64,000 nt of DNA from Planctomycetaceae bacterium (GCA_018699955.1 JABISG010000054.1:124001-188000), one strand, 5' to 3'. Positions 18,638 through 28,430 are shown, counted from the first letter of the stretch. Made by a program: numbers and translations. Notes: a model not told the origin generated them from the letters alone.

Positions 18638-20038
18638 TCAGTGGGCAAGTTGCTTTTGGCTGTCGATGCCGAAACGCTTCATCTTTTTGTAAAGCGTTGT
18701 TCGGTTGATGCCCAGTGCGCGGGCGGTCTCCTGGCGGTTCCAACCGTGGGCATCGAGGGCGTCGATGATGATCTGCCGTTCGGGAACGGCCATCGCCGAT
18801 TTCAGCGAGCGACCATCACCGGCAACCGCTTCCAGAATCATCGCTGTGCTTTGCTCCTGGCGAATGGCGTCGGGCAAGTCGGCCGAGGTGATGGTCGGCT
18901 GCTTACTGAGGACGACGGCCCGTTCAACAACGTTGACCAACTCGCGGACATTGCCCGGCCACGAATACCGCTGCAACATTCGCAACGATTCTTCGTCGAA
19001 GCATTCAACTTGTTTGCCGTTCTGATCGTTGAACTTCGCCAGCAGATGTTCCACCAATAGCGGAATGTCGCTGATGCGATCGCGTAACGGCGGTTGCGTA
19101 ACGGAGATGACGTTGATGCGGTAGTAGAGGTCTTCGCGGAATTCGCCGTTGCGGACCATCTCTTCGAGGTTGCCGTTGGTTGCCAAAATGAGGCGAAGAT
19201 CGACGTTGTGCGTCTTCGTCCCGCCGACCGCTTCAAACTCGCGGTCCTGCAGAACACGCAGCAATTTTACCTGTAAACTTTGCGAGGCGGTGGCGATTTC
19301 ATCGAGGAAGATCGTGCCGCCGTCCGCCTGCAGAAACTTTCCGGCCTTGTCACCCACTGCACCGGTGAATGCGCCGGCAACGTGTCCGAAGAGTTCGCTT
19401 TCGAGCAGGTTTTCCGGAAGCGCACCACAGGCGACTTCGACAAACGGTTTGTCGCGACGTTCACTGATCTGATGAATCGCGCGGGCCGTCATCGTCTTGC
19501 CGGTGCCGCTTTCGCCCAGCACCAATACCGTGGTGCGGGTGTCGGCCACGCTTTCGATGAGGTCGAACATCTTGAGCATCTTGTAATCCTGCCCAATAAT
19601 GTTCCCCATCCCGAATCGCACGTCGAGCTGTTTCTTGAGATTCTTGTTTTCTTCGACGATCTCTCGCTGGCCGAGCGCGCGCTGAATCGACAGATTCAGT
19701 TCTTCGTCGATCACTGGCTTGGTGAGATAATCGAACGCGCCAATCCGGATCGCTTCGACCGCACTTTCGATCGTGCCATAACCGGTGAGCATGATGACCG
19801 AAGTATCGGTCGCGTTTTCGGTGGCCCATTCGAGCAACTGGAACCCGTCCTGATCGGGCAGGTTGACATCGCAGACGACCACATCAAACGAAGTCTTCTG
19901 CATCATGTCGAGCGCTTCGCCGCAAGTCGCAGCGGTCTCGGTTTGATGTCCGCGCTCGCGGAGAAAGTCGGCCATCGCCGCCAGAATATGCACGTCGTCA
20001 TCGACAACCAGCAGCGAACCCTGATTCTGTTTCTTCAT
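18638..20038 (-). CDS. NtrC-type sigma-54-dependent response regulator
   Basis: 466 residues from ATG 20038, with a GAGAG ribosome site. Three domains are in order: a receiver ([13 protein letters not shown], phospho-acceptor D57 in [14 protein letters not shown]107), an AAA+ domain (Walker A GESGTGKT at 175-182, intact sigma-54 contact loop GAFTGA at 222-227, Walker [11 protein letters not shown], arginine finger region [11 protein letters not shown]), and a Fis-type helix-turn-helix ([20 protein letters not shown]). It should activate sigma-54 promoters when phosphorylated. No histidine kinase lies beside it, so its partner is elsewhere. It ends 39 bp from the convergent sulfatase gene. Confidence 0.95.
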   Translation of the reverse strand: MKKQNQGSLLVVDDDVHILAAMADFLRERGHQTETAATCGEALDMMQKTSFDVVVCDVNLPDQDGFQLLEWATENATDTSVIMLTGYGTIESAVEAIRIGAFDYLTKPVIDEELNLSIQRALGQREIVEENKNLKKQLDVRFGMGNIIGQDYKMLKMFDLIESVADTRTTVLVLGESGTGKTMTARAIHQISERRDKPFVEVACGALPENLLESELFGHVAGAFTGAVGDKAGKFLQADGGTIFLDEIATASQSLQVKLLRVLQDREFEAVGGTKTHNVDLRLILATNGNLEEMVRNGEFREDLYYRINVISVTQPPLRDRISDIPLLVEHLLAKFNDQNGKQVECFDEESLRMLQRYSWPGNVRELVNVVERAVVLSKQPTITSADLPDAIRQEQSTAMILEAVAGDGRSLKSAMAVPERQIIIDALDAHGWNRQETARALGINRTTLYKKMKRFGIDSQKQLAH

Positions 20039-20509
20039 CGAGTCTCTCTTCTCTTCCAGCGGCATGCGCGTCCGTCGGCTTCGTCTTACTATCGATTGAG
20101 ACGAATTTGACGGACGATTGGTTTGTAAATCCTCTGGCAATCAACACAGTTGCGCCGCCATGCGTCGCCTCGTTCCGAAATGCAACAATCCACTTCCAGT
20201 GGTCGTCGCGGTCAGAATTCGGTAGGAATCAACAAAAGCTGGGATAATCGAGTCAAGAGGGTACGCAAACATACGCCACAGGTTGCACTCGGTCAACAAA
20301 ATCGGCAACGTCGACGTTGTCTTGTGGAAACGACCATGAGCACGCAAACCACAATGTCGTCAAAACACCACCCCCACAGCCGGACGACTTCAGTTTCATC
20401 CGTTGTTCGGGCATTACAAAACCGCGATCACCGCGTTGACAACTCACCCGTCGGCGCAATCCAATTTGCGATCGACCGAATTTCTTGGAATCCTGCCGGA
20501 GTGACAACA
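20039..20509. other. Divergent intergenic region between the response regulator and fucU
   Basis: The fucU frame is open upstream as far as 20150, but that part has no family resemblance. I see no convincing sigma-54 (GG-N10-GC) or sigma-70 promoter here. Confidence 0.4.
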
Positions 20510-20944
20510 ATGCTCAACGGTGTGCCGCCGATTCTTTCACCCGAGTTGATGTATGCCATGATGAAGATGGGACACGGTGACGAGTTGGTGCTTGCCGATG
20601 GCAACTTTCCGGCCGATGCCAACGCACAACGAATCGTGCGTGCCGACGGACACGGGGTTGTCGCGCTGTTGGAAGCCGTGCTGAAGTTTCTGCCGCTCGA
20701 TACGTTCGTCGAGGCACCAGTGGCGGTGATGCAACCGGTGGGTGACGATGTGGCCGAACCACCGATTTGGAGTGATTTTCGCCGATTGACAACTGCCGCC
20801 GCAGGCCGATCAATCGAATTCGATTGCGTCGAGCGTTTCGAATTCTACGAACGCGCTCGCAATGCCTACGCAATTGTCGCCACCGGTGAAACAGCGATTT
20901 ACGCAAACGTAATTCTAAAGAAAGGTGTTGTGGCGCCCGAGTGA
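20510..20944 (+). CDS. fucU: RbsD/FucU-family sugar mutarotase
   Basis: 144 residues from ATG 20510, with CGGAG nine bases upstream; the size matches the family (~140). The N-terminal signature MLNGVPPILSPELMYAMMKMGHGDELVLADGNFPA contains the conserved catalytic His/Asp of FucU-type mutarotases. FEFYERARNAYAIVATGE near the C-terminus is the other family block. The cytoplasmic enzyme interconverts anomers of L-fucose or a related sugar during uptake and catabolism. The convergent enolase-superfamily dehydratase next door supports a role in deoxy-sugar breakdown. L-fucose as the actual substrate is inferred. Confidence 0.82.
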   Translation: MLNGVPPILSPELMYAMMKMGHGDELVLADGNFPADANAQRIVRADGHGVVALLEAVLKFLPLDTFVEAPVAVMQPVGDDVAEPPIWSDFRRLTTAAAGRSIEFDCVERFEFYERARNAYAIVATGETAIYANVILKKGVVAPE

Positions 20945-21009
20945 ATGCACATCCCATTTGTTGGGTAGCTGGATTCGCAATAATTCAGGCCATTTTGCAT
21001 TCGGAAAAC

Positions 21010-21029
21010 CTGAAGTCTTGCGACTTCAG
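21010..21029. repeat. REP-like hairpin overlapping the dehydratase stop codon
   Basis: CTGAAGTC and GACTTCAG pair perfectly around a TTGC loop. The hairpin lies between the two convergent genes, and the TGA stop of the minus-strand gene (21026-21028) falls inside it. Confidence 0.7.
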
Positions 21030-22045
21030 CTACAGCCGGGCAGATTGGCTTCGTCAATTTGCACGCCGAAACCAGGCGCGTCGGTCAGCCGGATTTCTCC
21101 GTTCACAATCGGCGGCTGACCGCCGACCCACGTCATCCAGGGGCGCCCCGATTCAGCCAGTGGATGAGGATCGACGGCGGCAATCGCGTGCAGGCTCCAG
21201 AGTTCCGCACCGCGATGCGGACAGACACGCAGTCCCGCCGTCGCTGCCATCTTGTAGATCTTCAGCAACTCCGTCAGCCCGCCAACCCAACAGACGTCGG
21301 GCTGCAACACCTGATGCAATTTCCGTTCGACAATGTCACGAAATCCAGCCGCCGTGAATTCGTGCTCGCCGCCGGCGATGGGAATCGGACAGCGCTCGAC
21401 AAGTTCCGCGTAGCCATCAAAATCGTCGGCCGGCAGCGGCTCTTCGATCCAACCGACGTCTAACCCGTCAAGTTGTGCAGCAACATTCAACGTGGTTTCG
21501 ATATCCCACCGCATCCAGGCATCGATCATCACTTCCCGGTCGGGTCCGACTGCTTCGCGAGTGCGATTCACAAGTGCAGCCACATCGTCGGCCGACTCCA
21601 CGTGCAGCTTGAACGCACGATGCGCCGCCGCCTGTTCGGGGCTGACTTCGTCCCATACGGTGATATAGGTGGGAATCGCCTCGCCCACTTTGCCGCCGAG
21701 CAATTCAGCGATCGGTTGCTCTGCAACTTTCCCCCGCAAATCCCACAGCGCCAAATCGACGCCGCTGATCGCCATGATCGCCAATCCTTTGCGACCGAAT
21801 GCGAGGGTGGCCGAATACATTTGCTGCCACAAGTCTTCGACCGCCTCCGGCTGTTTCCCCAGAAGTAAGTCGCGAAGAACCGTTTGAATGACGTGAATAC
21901 CGGCTGCGCCCCCGCCGCCGACTCCGTAACCGGTCAGACCGGCATCGGTGTCGATGGCCACCAGAATTTGCCCCAGGCTGGTCCGCCAATCCGGAGGCGA
22001 GTCGTCCGCAATCGGCTGCATCGCCCGCACGTTCGTAATCTTCAC
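21026..22045 (-). CDS. Enolase-superfamily sugar acid dehydratase (mandelate racemase/rhamnonate dehydratase-like)
   Basis: 339 residues from GTG 22045 (MKITNVRAMQ), chosen because GGGAG lies 8 bases upstream; an in-frame TTG at 22060 is the alternative. The barrel motifs are present: the acid/base region FKLHVES, the three metal ligands in MIDAWMRW, WIEEPLP and IAGGEHEF, and the histidine of VCPHRGAELW. The order resembles L-rhamnonate or related aldonate dehydratases, which remove water from a sugar acid to give a 2-keto-3-deoxy acid. It is cytoplasmic and probably works with the neighbouring mutarotase in deoxy-sugar catabolism. The exact substrate is not decidable by eye. The last codons and stop come from a palindromic repeat. 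Confidence 0.88.
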   Translation of the reverse strand: MKITNVRAMQPIADDSPPDWRTSLGQILVAIDTDAGLTGYGVGGGGAAGIHVIQTVLRDLLLGKQPEAVEDLWQQMYSATLAFGRKGLAIMAISGVDLALWDLRGKVAEQPIAELLGGKVGEAIPTYITVWDEVSPEQAAAHRAFKLHVESADDVAALVNRTREAVGPDREVMIDAWMRWDIETTLNVAAQLDGLDVGWIEEPLPADDFDGYAELVERCPIPIAGGEHEFTAAGFRDIVERKLHQVLQPDVCWVGGLTELLKIYKMAATAGLRVCPHRGAELWSLHAIAAVDPHPLAESGRPWMTWVGGQPPIVNGEIRLTDAPGFGVQIDEANLPGCS

Positions 22046-22357
22046 CGAATCGACTCCCAATTCAATTGGATCGCAATACCAGCCCGCAGCGCAAGCAAGG
22101 ATTTAGGGCATCTTGGTCAATAAACTCGACCGACGTCACACATGCTACCACCTGCAAGACGATCAAGCACGTGAGCAATTCACAGACGTCGGGCGACCCT
22201 AAGTTTTGAATTGAGAACGACTTTCGTTAGACTCAATGCGGTTCACCCTGCCAGGGTCCAAGTCCAATCTTAGAAATCGCGCCAAGTTTTCACAATTTAT
22301 CCGCCCACTTCCTGCGGGTACCGCGATTGTAACAGTACAGGCATTTCAAGGGCTCGA
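22046..22357. other. Intergenic region before the ECF sigma factor
   Basis: Apart from a repeat half-element at 22075-22106 nothing is assigned. No promoter good enough to call was found. Confidence 0.4.
22075..22106. repeat. Half-element of the GCGCAAGC repeat family
   Basis: ACCAGCCCGCAGCGCAAGC followed by AAGGATTT shares the core AGCGCAAGC-AAGGA with the perfect hairpin at 9099. The matching arm is missing, so this is a single-sided or decayed copy. Confidence 0.4.
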
Positions 22358-22948
22358 ATGAATCGTGCTGTTTCAAAACATCTGGAGTTGATTCGCCGTG
22401 CCAGGCAGGGTGATGAAAAGGCGTTGGGCCAATTGCTCGATGGACATCGCGCCTACCTCAAGCTGCTCGCTCAGCGTGCGGTCGGCGGGCGTCTCGAAGC
22501 ACGCGTCGATTCGTCCGACCTCGTACAACAGACCTGCCTGTCGGCTTTCAAAAATTTCCAGAGCTTCGATGGCGACGATGAAGCACAGTTCGCCGCCTGG
22601 CTGCGGAAAATTCACGAACACAAAATCAGCGACACGATCCGTCGGCACGCTCATACGCAAAAGCGGGCTGTCGGCAACGAGCAATCGCTCGACGACAGCC
22701 GCATGGCAGCCGTCGCCGACGCGGTCGTCAGTAGTCCCAGTCAACGCGCTATGCGCGACGAGCAGGCAGTCATATTGGCAGCAGCCCTTGCCACACTGTC
22801 CGACGATCAACGCGAGGCGGTTCGCCTGCGGCATTTGGAAGGCTGCACGCTGGCGGAACTGGCACAAAAGTTTGAACGTTCAGAAGACGCCGTCGCCGCC
22901 CTGTTGAAACGCGGACTCGAAAACCTGAGAAAACGTTTGCGTCATTGA
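22358..22948 (+). CDS. ECF-type RNA polymerase sigma factor
   Basis: 196 residues. Region 2 is seen in VDSSDLVQQTCLSAFKNFQSF with AWLRKIHEHKISDTIRRH. Region 4 is ALATLSDDQREAVRLRHLEGCTLAELAQKFERSEDAVAALLKRGLENLRKRL. The planctomycete ECF families commonly sit directly before Ser/Thr kinase genes, and here a kinase gene starts 67 bp downstream. No anti-sigma factor with a zinc motif is present. I infer that activity is controlled by the kinase/FHA proteins of this cluster rather than by a classic anti-sigma factor. Confidence 0.92.
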   Translation: MNRAVSKHLELIRRARQGDEKALGQLLDGHRAYLKLLAQRAVGGRLEARVDSSDLVQQTCLSAFKNFQSFDGDDEAQFAAWLRKIHEHKISDTIRRHAHTQKRAVGNEQSLDDSRMAAVADAVVSSPSQRAMRDEQAVILAAALATLSDDQREAVRLRHLEGCTLAELAQKFERSEDAVAALLKRGLENLRKRLRH

Positions 22949-23015
22949 CCCACCTATCATCTTGTCATCGCGCAAAGCCCGCGGGATCCCCCGTACTCAA
23001 CGGGAATTACAGAAC

Positions 23016-26000
23016 ATGAACACGCCACGAACGACAGCCGCCGACAATCAGGACCACGCGACGCAGATCATTGCCGAATACATGCGGCGCGTGGATGCCG
23101 GCGAGAAGGTCGATCGCGAGCAATTCCTCCGGCAGCATCCTGATGTTGCGAAGGAGTTGGATCGTTTTCTCGACAATGTTGCGTTGGTGGAACAGATGGC
23201 CGGCCCCGCCCTGGGCGAACAACCGCAGTCGCCGGGCGACGTCGGCCCGACGGAACAGGCGCGGCGAGAAACGGTCGCGGGAACTCAAAGCGGCGATTCC
23301 GTCCCGGAGAAAACGGGCATCGCTGTCGGCAGCCTCAAGTCCGGAAAGTTCGGCCGTTACCAAGTTGAGAAGACGCTGGGCGAAGGCGCGATGGGGACCG
23401 TTTACCTCGCCCGTGACACCGAACTCGACCGCCGCGTCGCTTTGAAAGTTCCCAAGTTTGGCGACGATGATCAGGAAATGATGGAGCGGTTCTATCGCGA
23501 GGCCCGTTCGGCGGCGAAGCTTCGCCATCGAAACATCTGCGCCGTGCACGACATCGGCGAGATTGATGGCACGCGTTACATTTCGATGGCCTACATCGAA
23601 GGTCGGCCGCTCTCAGATTACGTCAACCCCGACAAGCCACCGTCCGAACGCAACATCGCCGTCATCGTCCGCAAGCTCGCACAAGCACTCGAAACGGCCC
23701 ATCGCGAAGGGGTCATTCACCGCGATCTGAAGCCGGCCAACATTATGGTCGATAAGAAAACCGAGCCGGTCATTATGGACTTCGGCCTCGCCCGGCAAAT
23801 TAATAAGCAGGAAGACGAACGGCTGACGCAGACCGGCACGGTCATGGGATCGCCCGCCTACATGTCGCCCGAACAGGTCAACGCCGACATCGACCGTATC
23901 GGCCCGGCGAGTGATATCTACAGTCTCGGCGTGATCTTGTATGAACTGCTCACCGGGCGTTTGCCCTACGAAGGCAGTATTGCCGCCGTCATCGGCCAAA
24001 TTCTGATGAAGGACCCGGAAAAGCCGTCGGCACACCGTGCGAATCTCGACCCGCGGCTGGAATCGATTTGCACAAAGATGATGGCCAAGCAGATCGACGA
24101 TCGTCACACGACAATGAAAGAGGTCGTGCAAGCACTCACCGAGTTTCTGAAGAACGAAGGCAAAACCGACGGACCGCGTCCCGTCGAAAAACTCGAGTCC
24201 TTCGAGCCGGTCGAGCAAAAAAGTGTCGCGCGGGAAACCGCCATCGCATCACGAAAATCAACCAAAGGCCGCCGCACCGTTGCCCGCCGCCCGAGGGAAG
24301 ATCATCCCGTCGAAACCTTCCCAACGATCAACCAGGCAAGCGAAGGGCGTAAGTCCCCCGGTAGTCCCAAGCGTCTCTCGGCCATCGATCGCCTCGGCAA
24401 CATCCCCGGCTGGGCGTGGGGCAGCGCCGGGGCGTTCGGCACGCTGGCGCTTGTGTTGGCAATCACATTGATATTCCGCGCGGGTGATCAGGTTGTCGAG
24501 ATTGTCATCGACGACCCGAGCGCCGAGATCACCGTTGATGGAAGAATGATCGAGATCGTCAGCAAAGGGGACGAGGGCTTCGGGAAAGTGACCGCCAAGC
24601 CGGGCAAATACGGTTACGAGTGGGAAGTCGAACGGGATGGCCAGACGATTTCCGGCAATGGCTCGTTAACCATCAATAAGGGCGACCGCACACCGATTCG
24701 CATCGTCACCCGCGATGCCAAATCGTCGGATGGCGACGCCGTCAATTCTGGTGGCCCCGAACGTTCTCCAAAGGTGGCTGGTGTTCCGACCGGCATAGCC
24801 GGCCCTACCCCACTCAATCCTACTTCGAACGCCGTCAAGCCGGGGGCGGCTACGCCTTCCAAAGGCAATATTCGACAGCCGAACAATCCGACCGATACGA
24901 CTGCTCCAAACCAGATTCCTGCGGATGCCCCAGTGACTGCCGTTGCCCCTGTCGATGATACTTGGACCGAACTCTTCAACGACAAGAGCCTATCCGGTTG
25001 GAAGGGGCTGAACGGCTTGTGGAAAGTCGAGAACGGGGAACTCGTCGGGGCATCGAAAAGGAATGGTCTCAAGTTCAACACTTGCCTCGTCAGTGATCGC
25101 AGGTACCAAGACTTCGAGATTCAGTTTGAGGTCAAACTGACGGGGACGCAGGCCAGGAAACCGGCCAACAGCGGCTTGCAGATTCGCAGTAGACTCATCG
25201 ACCCCGACAAATTCATCATGAGCGGCGCTCAGGTGGACATTGGCAGGAGCGGACTCTCGTCGTGGGGCAGTCTGTGGGGCGAGAATGTCGGTGGCATGAT
25301 GAAGAGAGCGGACGGAGCAGTGGTCAAGCGAGTACTCCGGCCCGGCGATTTCAACGCTTTCTATGTCACCTGCCAAGGAAAGCGCGTGAGCATCACGATC
25401 AACGGCACCACGGTCATCGACCAGGAATTCCCGAGCCTACCGGAGGAAGGATTGCTCGGTTGGCAACTGCACGGTGGTCGGGTCATGGCGGCAACCTTCC
25501 GCAACGTTCGCATTCGGGAACTCGGCAAGAACGGCAAGCCGTCGGCACCGACCATTCCCGGTCCGGCGACACAACCACCGAAGGATTTGCCCACTTTCAA
25601 AACGACCGCCAAACTAACGCGCGTCGCGCTGCTCGAAGGGACGGCTGTCTCTCCGTATGCCAAGTACGCCTTCGCAATTTCCCCGGACGGAAGTGTCGTT
25701 CTCGATTCGATGACACCAAACGGCATCCTGCGGACACGGAATGTCGCCACCGGGCGAGTGACGCTATTGCCGTTTCGCTCGCCCGAGAACGTAACGGCGG
25801 CCGCTTTTTCCGCCGACGGCGATACGCTGCTTATCGGCACTTCGAAGGGGCGCGTCTATGTGCAGCCGTTGGCGAGAGGTAAACGGGCCGTCGAATTGGT
25901 GACGGGCTTCCCGGAAGTGCGGAAGGTCGCCTTCGACACGGAAGGGCGAGTACTCGCATTTAGCAACGGTGAGTCATATACCGTCGACGGGGCCGTGCAA

Positions 26001-27380
26001 CGGTTCGATGTGAAAACGCAGAAAGTATCGAAGGTCGTCGTGATTCCCCAGCGCATGATCTATAACCCTTGTTCGGTTTCGTTTGCACCAGACGGAAATC
26101 GGGTGGCGGTCGTGAGGGTGAATCGCCCAGTGCTGTATGACCTGGATAGCGAAGAGCCTTTGCCGACAAGTTTCGAAGCGCACCGCAAACTACCGAGCGA
26201 GAAATATGACTGGTCGTGGGGTGTTTCGCTGTCGCCGAACGGCCAGCGGTTGATGACATGGGGATATGACCGCAAAATACGCGTATCGAATGCAATCACA
26301 GGGAAGCGGATTCTGCCGCTGCTGGTGCGATCGACTCAAGTGCAGCCTCCCCAATTACCAACCGAAATGTACGCGTCGCGCGGATTATTGTCGGCGGACG
26401 GCCGGTGGTTTGCCGCCACGTACACCACCGGTGTCAATGGGCCTTCTGTGTCTGGCGAGCTTGTCGTGCGCGATGTTGCAACAGGCACTATTCTAGCCGC
26501 CGACCTCATCGCTGCCGCTCCGCCGACGGGAAAATCCAAGTATGCCGAACCGTATGTAACGCGTTTCATCATCTCACATGACGGGCGGTTCATTGCGGCA
26601 GCCGGATCGGGCATGGCAGTCAATGTGTGGCGGATTGAACTCAATAAACTACCACCGGCAGCGGCTCTGGCAACGTCGATTAGCGTCGACTTCAAGCGGA
26701 CGCCGCTCAGAGACGCCTTCAAGGAAATCGGCAAGAAGGCCGGCATCGATATCCGCATTGATGCCAGCGGGCTGAGGTCAAAAGGCTACACGCTCAACAA
26801 GTCACAAAATCTGACACTGAACAACAAGCCGGCCGGCGAAGTCCTGCAGGCAATCATCGACAAACACGATGGCATGGTGATGGTTGTCGAAAAGGATCAC
26901 GTGTTGGTGACGGTGGAAGACCCCGTAGCCGACACGACGACCAGTGTACCCGACTTGAAAATCGTCGTGTACAAGGAAGGAAAGCCACGTAACATGCCCT
27001 CCTTCTTCCATATGCGTGTTGGTCTGGGCATCTTGAGCCAGCCAAAGGCCAAGGACATGATCGCCGTCAAGACCTTCAAAATGACGATGGCGTTTGGCAA
27101 TCAGCACGATGAGTTTACCGACGTGGTCAAAGCAGGAGCGGCAGTGCAACTCAAGATTAAGGAATTGGAAGAAGCCGGCAAGCCCTACACGATCAACGGA
27201 CAGCCCTCGGCCGAGGCTCTGAAGAGTCCGATGCGTAACAGCAACCAGGGTGGAGGCAAAAGACGCGGCGGAGGTGGCGGGGGCGGAGGTGGTCGGGTGA
27301 AGGGTGTCGGCGGTGGCAAAGGTGGCGTGAAGGGCGGCGGAGGTGGCGGAACAGGCGGTGGCAAAGGTGGCAAAAAATAA
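23016..27380 (+). CDS. Multidomain transmembrane Ser/Thr kinase with DUF1080, WD40 and STN-like outer domains
   Basis: 1454 residues from ATG 23016. Cytoplasmic part: an acidic head, then a Hanks-type kinase at ~111-370 with glycine loop GEGAMGTV, catalytic VALKVPKF lysine, HRDLKPANIM, DFGLA and GSPAYMSPEQ, all intact. A basic linker leads to one membrane segment (~466-487). Outside: a short beta domain (VEIVIDDPSAEITVDG), a Pro/Thr linker, a DUF1080 sugar-binding-like domain (~646-838), a WD40-like propeller (~861-1208), and an STN-like domain (~1216-1301, ISVDFKRTPLRDAFKEIG with LNNKPAGEVLQAII). It ends in a Gly/Lys/Arg-rich tail (~1408-1454). It follows the ECF gene and probably senses an envelope or glycan signal; ligand unknown. 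Confidence 0.92.
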   Translation: MNTPRTTAADNQDHATQIIAEYMRRVDAGEKVDREQFLRQHPDVAKELDRFLDNVALVEQMAGPALGEQPQSPGDVGPTEQARRETVAGTQSGDSVPEKTGIAVGSLKSGKFGRYQVEKTLGEGAMGTVYLARDTELDRRVALKVPKFGDDDQEMMERFYREARSAAKLRHRNICAVHDIGEIDGTRYISMAYIEGRPLSDYVNPDKPPSERNIAVIVRKLAQALETAHREGVIHRDLKPANIMVDKKTEPVIMDFGLARQINKQEDERLTQTGTVMGSPAYMSPEQVNADIDRIGPASDIYSLGVILYELLTGRLPYEGSIAAVIGQILMKDPEKPSAHRANLDPRLESICTKMMAKQIDDRHTTMKEVVQALTEFLKNEGKTDGPRPVEKLESFEPVEQKSVARETAIASRKSTKGRRTVARRPREDHPVETFPTINQASEGRKSPGSPKRLSAIDRLGNIPGWAWGSAGAFGTLALVLAITLIFRAGDQVVEIVIDDPSAEITVDGRMIEIVSKGDEGFGKVTAKPGKYGYEWEVERDGQTISGNGSLTINKGDRTPIRIVTRDAKSSDGDAVNSGGPERSPKVAGVPTGIAGPTPLNPTSNAVKPGAATPSKGNIRQPNNPTDTTAPNQIPADAPVTAVAPVDDTWTELFNDKSLSGWKGLNGLWKVENGELVGASKRNGLKFNTCLVSDRRYQDFEIQFEVKLTGTQARKPANSGLQIRSRLIDPDKFIMSGAQVDIGRSGLSSWGSLWGENVGGMMKRADGAVVKRVLRPGDFNAFYVTCQGKRVSITINGTTVIDQEFPSLPEEGLLGWQLHGGRVMAATFRNVRIRELGKNGKPSAPTIPGPATQPPKDLPTFKTTAKLTRVALLEGTAVSPYAKYAFAISPDGSVVLDSMTPNGILRTRNVATGRVTLLPFRSPENVTAAAFSADGDTLLIGTSKGRVYVQPLARGKRAVELVTGFPEVRKVAFDTEGRVLAFSNGESYTVDGAVQRFDVKTQKVSKVVVIPQRMIYNPCSVSFAPDGNRVAVVRVNRPVLYDLDSEEPLPTSFEAHRKLPSEKYDWSWGVSLSPNGQRLMTWGYDRKIRVSNAITGKRILPLLVRSTQVQPPQLPTEMYASRGLLSADGRWFAATYTTGVNGPSVSGELVVRDVATGTILAADLIAAAPPTGKSKYAEPYVTRFIISHDGRFIAAAGSGMAVNVWRIELNKLPPAAALATSISVDFKRTPLRDAFKEIGKKAGIDIRIDASGLRSKGYTLNKSQNLTLNNKPAGEVLQAIIDKHDGMVMVVEKDHVLVTVEDPVADTTTSVPDLKIVVYKEGKPRNMPSFFHMRVGLGILSQPKAKDMIAVKTFKMTMAFGNQHDEFTDVVKAGAAVQLKIKELEEAGKPYTINGQPSAEALKSPMRNSNQGGGKRRGGGGGGGGGRVKGVGGGKGGVKGGGGGGTGGGKGGKK

Positions 27381-27464
27381 ATGTCCGGAAAACCGGCTTG
27401 CCGGTGATCTCTTATCTGGTGTACTCTTGCAACTAGTTTCACTGCACAATCACGCGAGGCGGCT

Positions 27465-28430
27465 GTGAATAAGCGAAAAACAATACTGCAATCGACCGAC
27501 GAGCCGATCCCCATTTCCGAAATCGAATCGGCCTCTGGCGAAATCGACGGCGACGACTTCGAGATGACGCTGAAAGACAGCCCCGATGTCGCGATTCCAT
27601 CGGCTCGGCCATCCCCCCGGCAAACGGTGGCAACTCCACAGTCGGGAGCCCGGCAGACGATGGCCGAGCGACCATCGGGCGCGCGACAGACGATGGTCGA
27701 AAGACGGTCCGCAGCAGATGCGATTCCGTTTCGCTCGGTGAATCGACCGCCAACGGGGTTACTGATCGCACTCGACGACGCCTCTTCTGATCGCGGCGAA
27801 GAGTGGCGAATCCGCCGGTCACGAGTCATCATCGGTCGGACAGAGGGCGACATTGTCATCCCGCACGATATCGACATGTCGGGCGAGCATGCGGAAATCA
27901 GCCGCAACGAAAAGGACGGCGGCTATGAGTGGCAATTGAAGGATCTGAAAAGTACCAACGGCACGTTTCTTCGCGCGCAACGCTTTGTGTTGCGGAATGG
28001 CAAGGAACTGTTGCTGGGCGGTCGTCGGTATCAGTTCCGACATCCCGGTGTGATTGCCGACGCTGCGGCCGCATATGGCGGTCGCGATGCCCGTGTGACT
28101 CAGCCGTATCAACCACCGCCATCGAACGTCGCCCAACAGTTGACTGCCCGGCTGGTGGAATTAACCACCGAAGGCGATGGCCGCGAATTCCTGCTGGGTA
28201 ACGAATCATCGCTGTTCGGCTCCGATTCATCGAGTTGCCTGCAGGCAGTCTCGGGTGACCCGTTTCTCGATCCCGAACACGCGAGGTTCTATCAAGACAA
28301 TCGAGGTCGCTGGGTCGTTGAAGACCGTGATTCCCTGAACGGCTTGTGGGTTCGCGTCGAACGTGTCACTCTCGATCGGGCAAGCGAGTTTCAACTGGGC
28401 GGACAACGTTTTCGATTCCGAATTCCGTGA
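27465..28430 (+). CDS. Double FHA-domain protein with Thr-containing repeats
   Basis: 321 residues from GTG 27465. The N-terminal ~85 residues are disordered and contain three repeats, PRQTVATPQSGARQTMAERP and then SGARQTMVERR. FHA1 (~100-195) keeps the phosphothreonine-binding residues: IGRTEGD, MSGEHAEI and STNGTF. FHA2 (~225-321) is degenerate (FGSDSSS, DPEHARF, SLNGLWV) and may not bind phosphopeptide. It is cytoplasmic with no catalytic domain. It lies between two kinase genes and 11 bp before another FHA gene. The RQT[VM] sites are plausible targets of those kinases, which would make this an adaptor. Confidence 0.9.
   Translation: MNKRKTILQSTDEPIPISEIESASGEIDGDDFEMTLKDSPDVAIPSARPSPRQTVATPQSGARQTMAERPSGARQTMVERRSAADAIPFRSVNRPPTGLLIALDDASSDRGEEWRIRRSRVIIGRTEGDIVIPHDIDMSGEHAEISRNEKDGGYEWQLKDLKSTNGTFLRAQRFVLRNGKELLLGGRRYQFRHPGVIADAAAAYGGRDARVTQPYQPPPSNVAQQLTARLVELTTEGDGREFLLGNESSLFGSDSSSCLQAVSGDPFLDPEHARFYQDNRGRWVVEDRDSLNGLWVRVERVTLDRASEFQLGGQRFRFRIP

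Noticed and set aside
27240..27380. Gly-rich end of the giant kinase as a frameshift artefact
   Set aside because: The frame continues to a clean stop, and Gly alternates with Lys/Arg using normal codons; low-complexity tails are common in such proteins.
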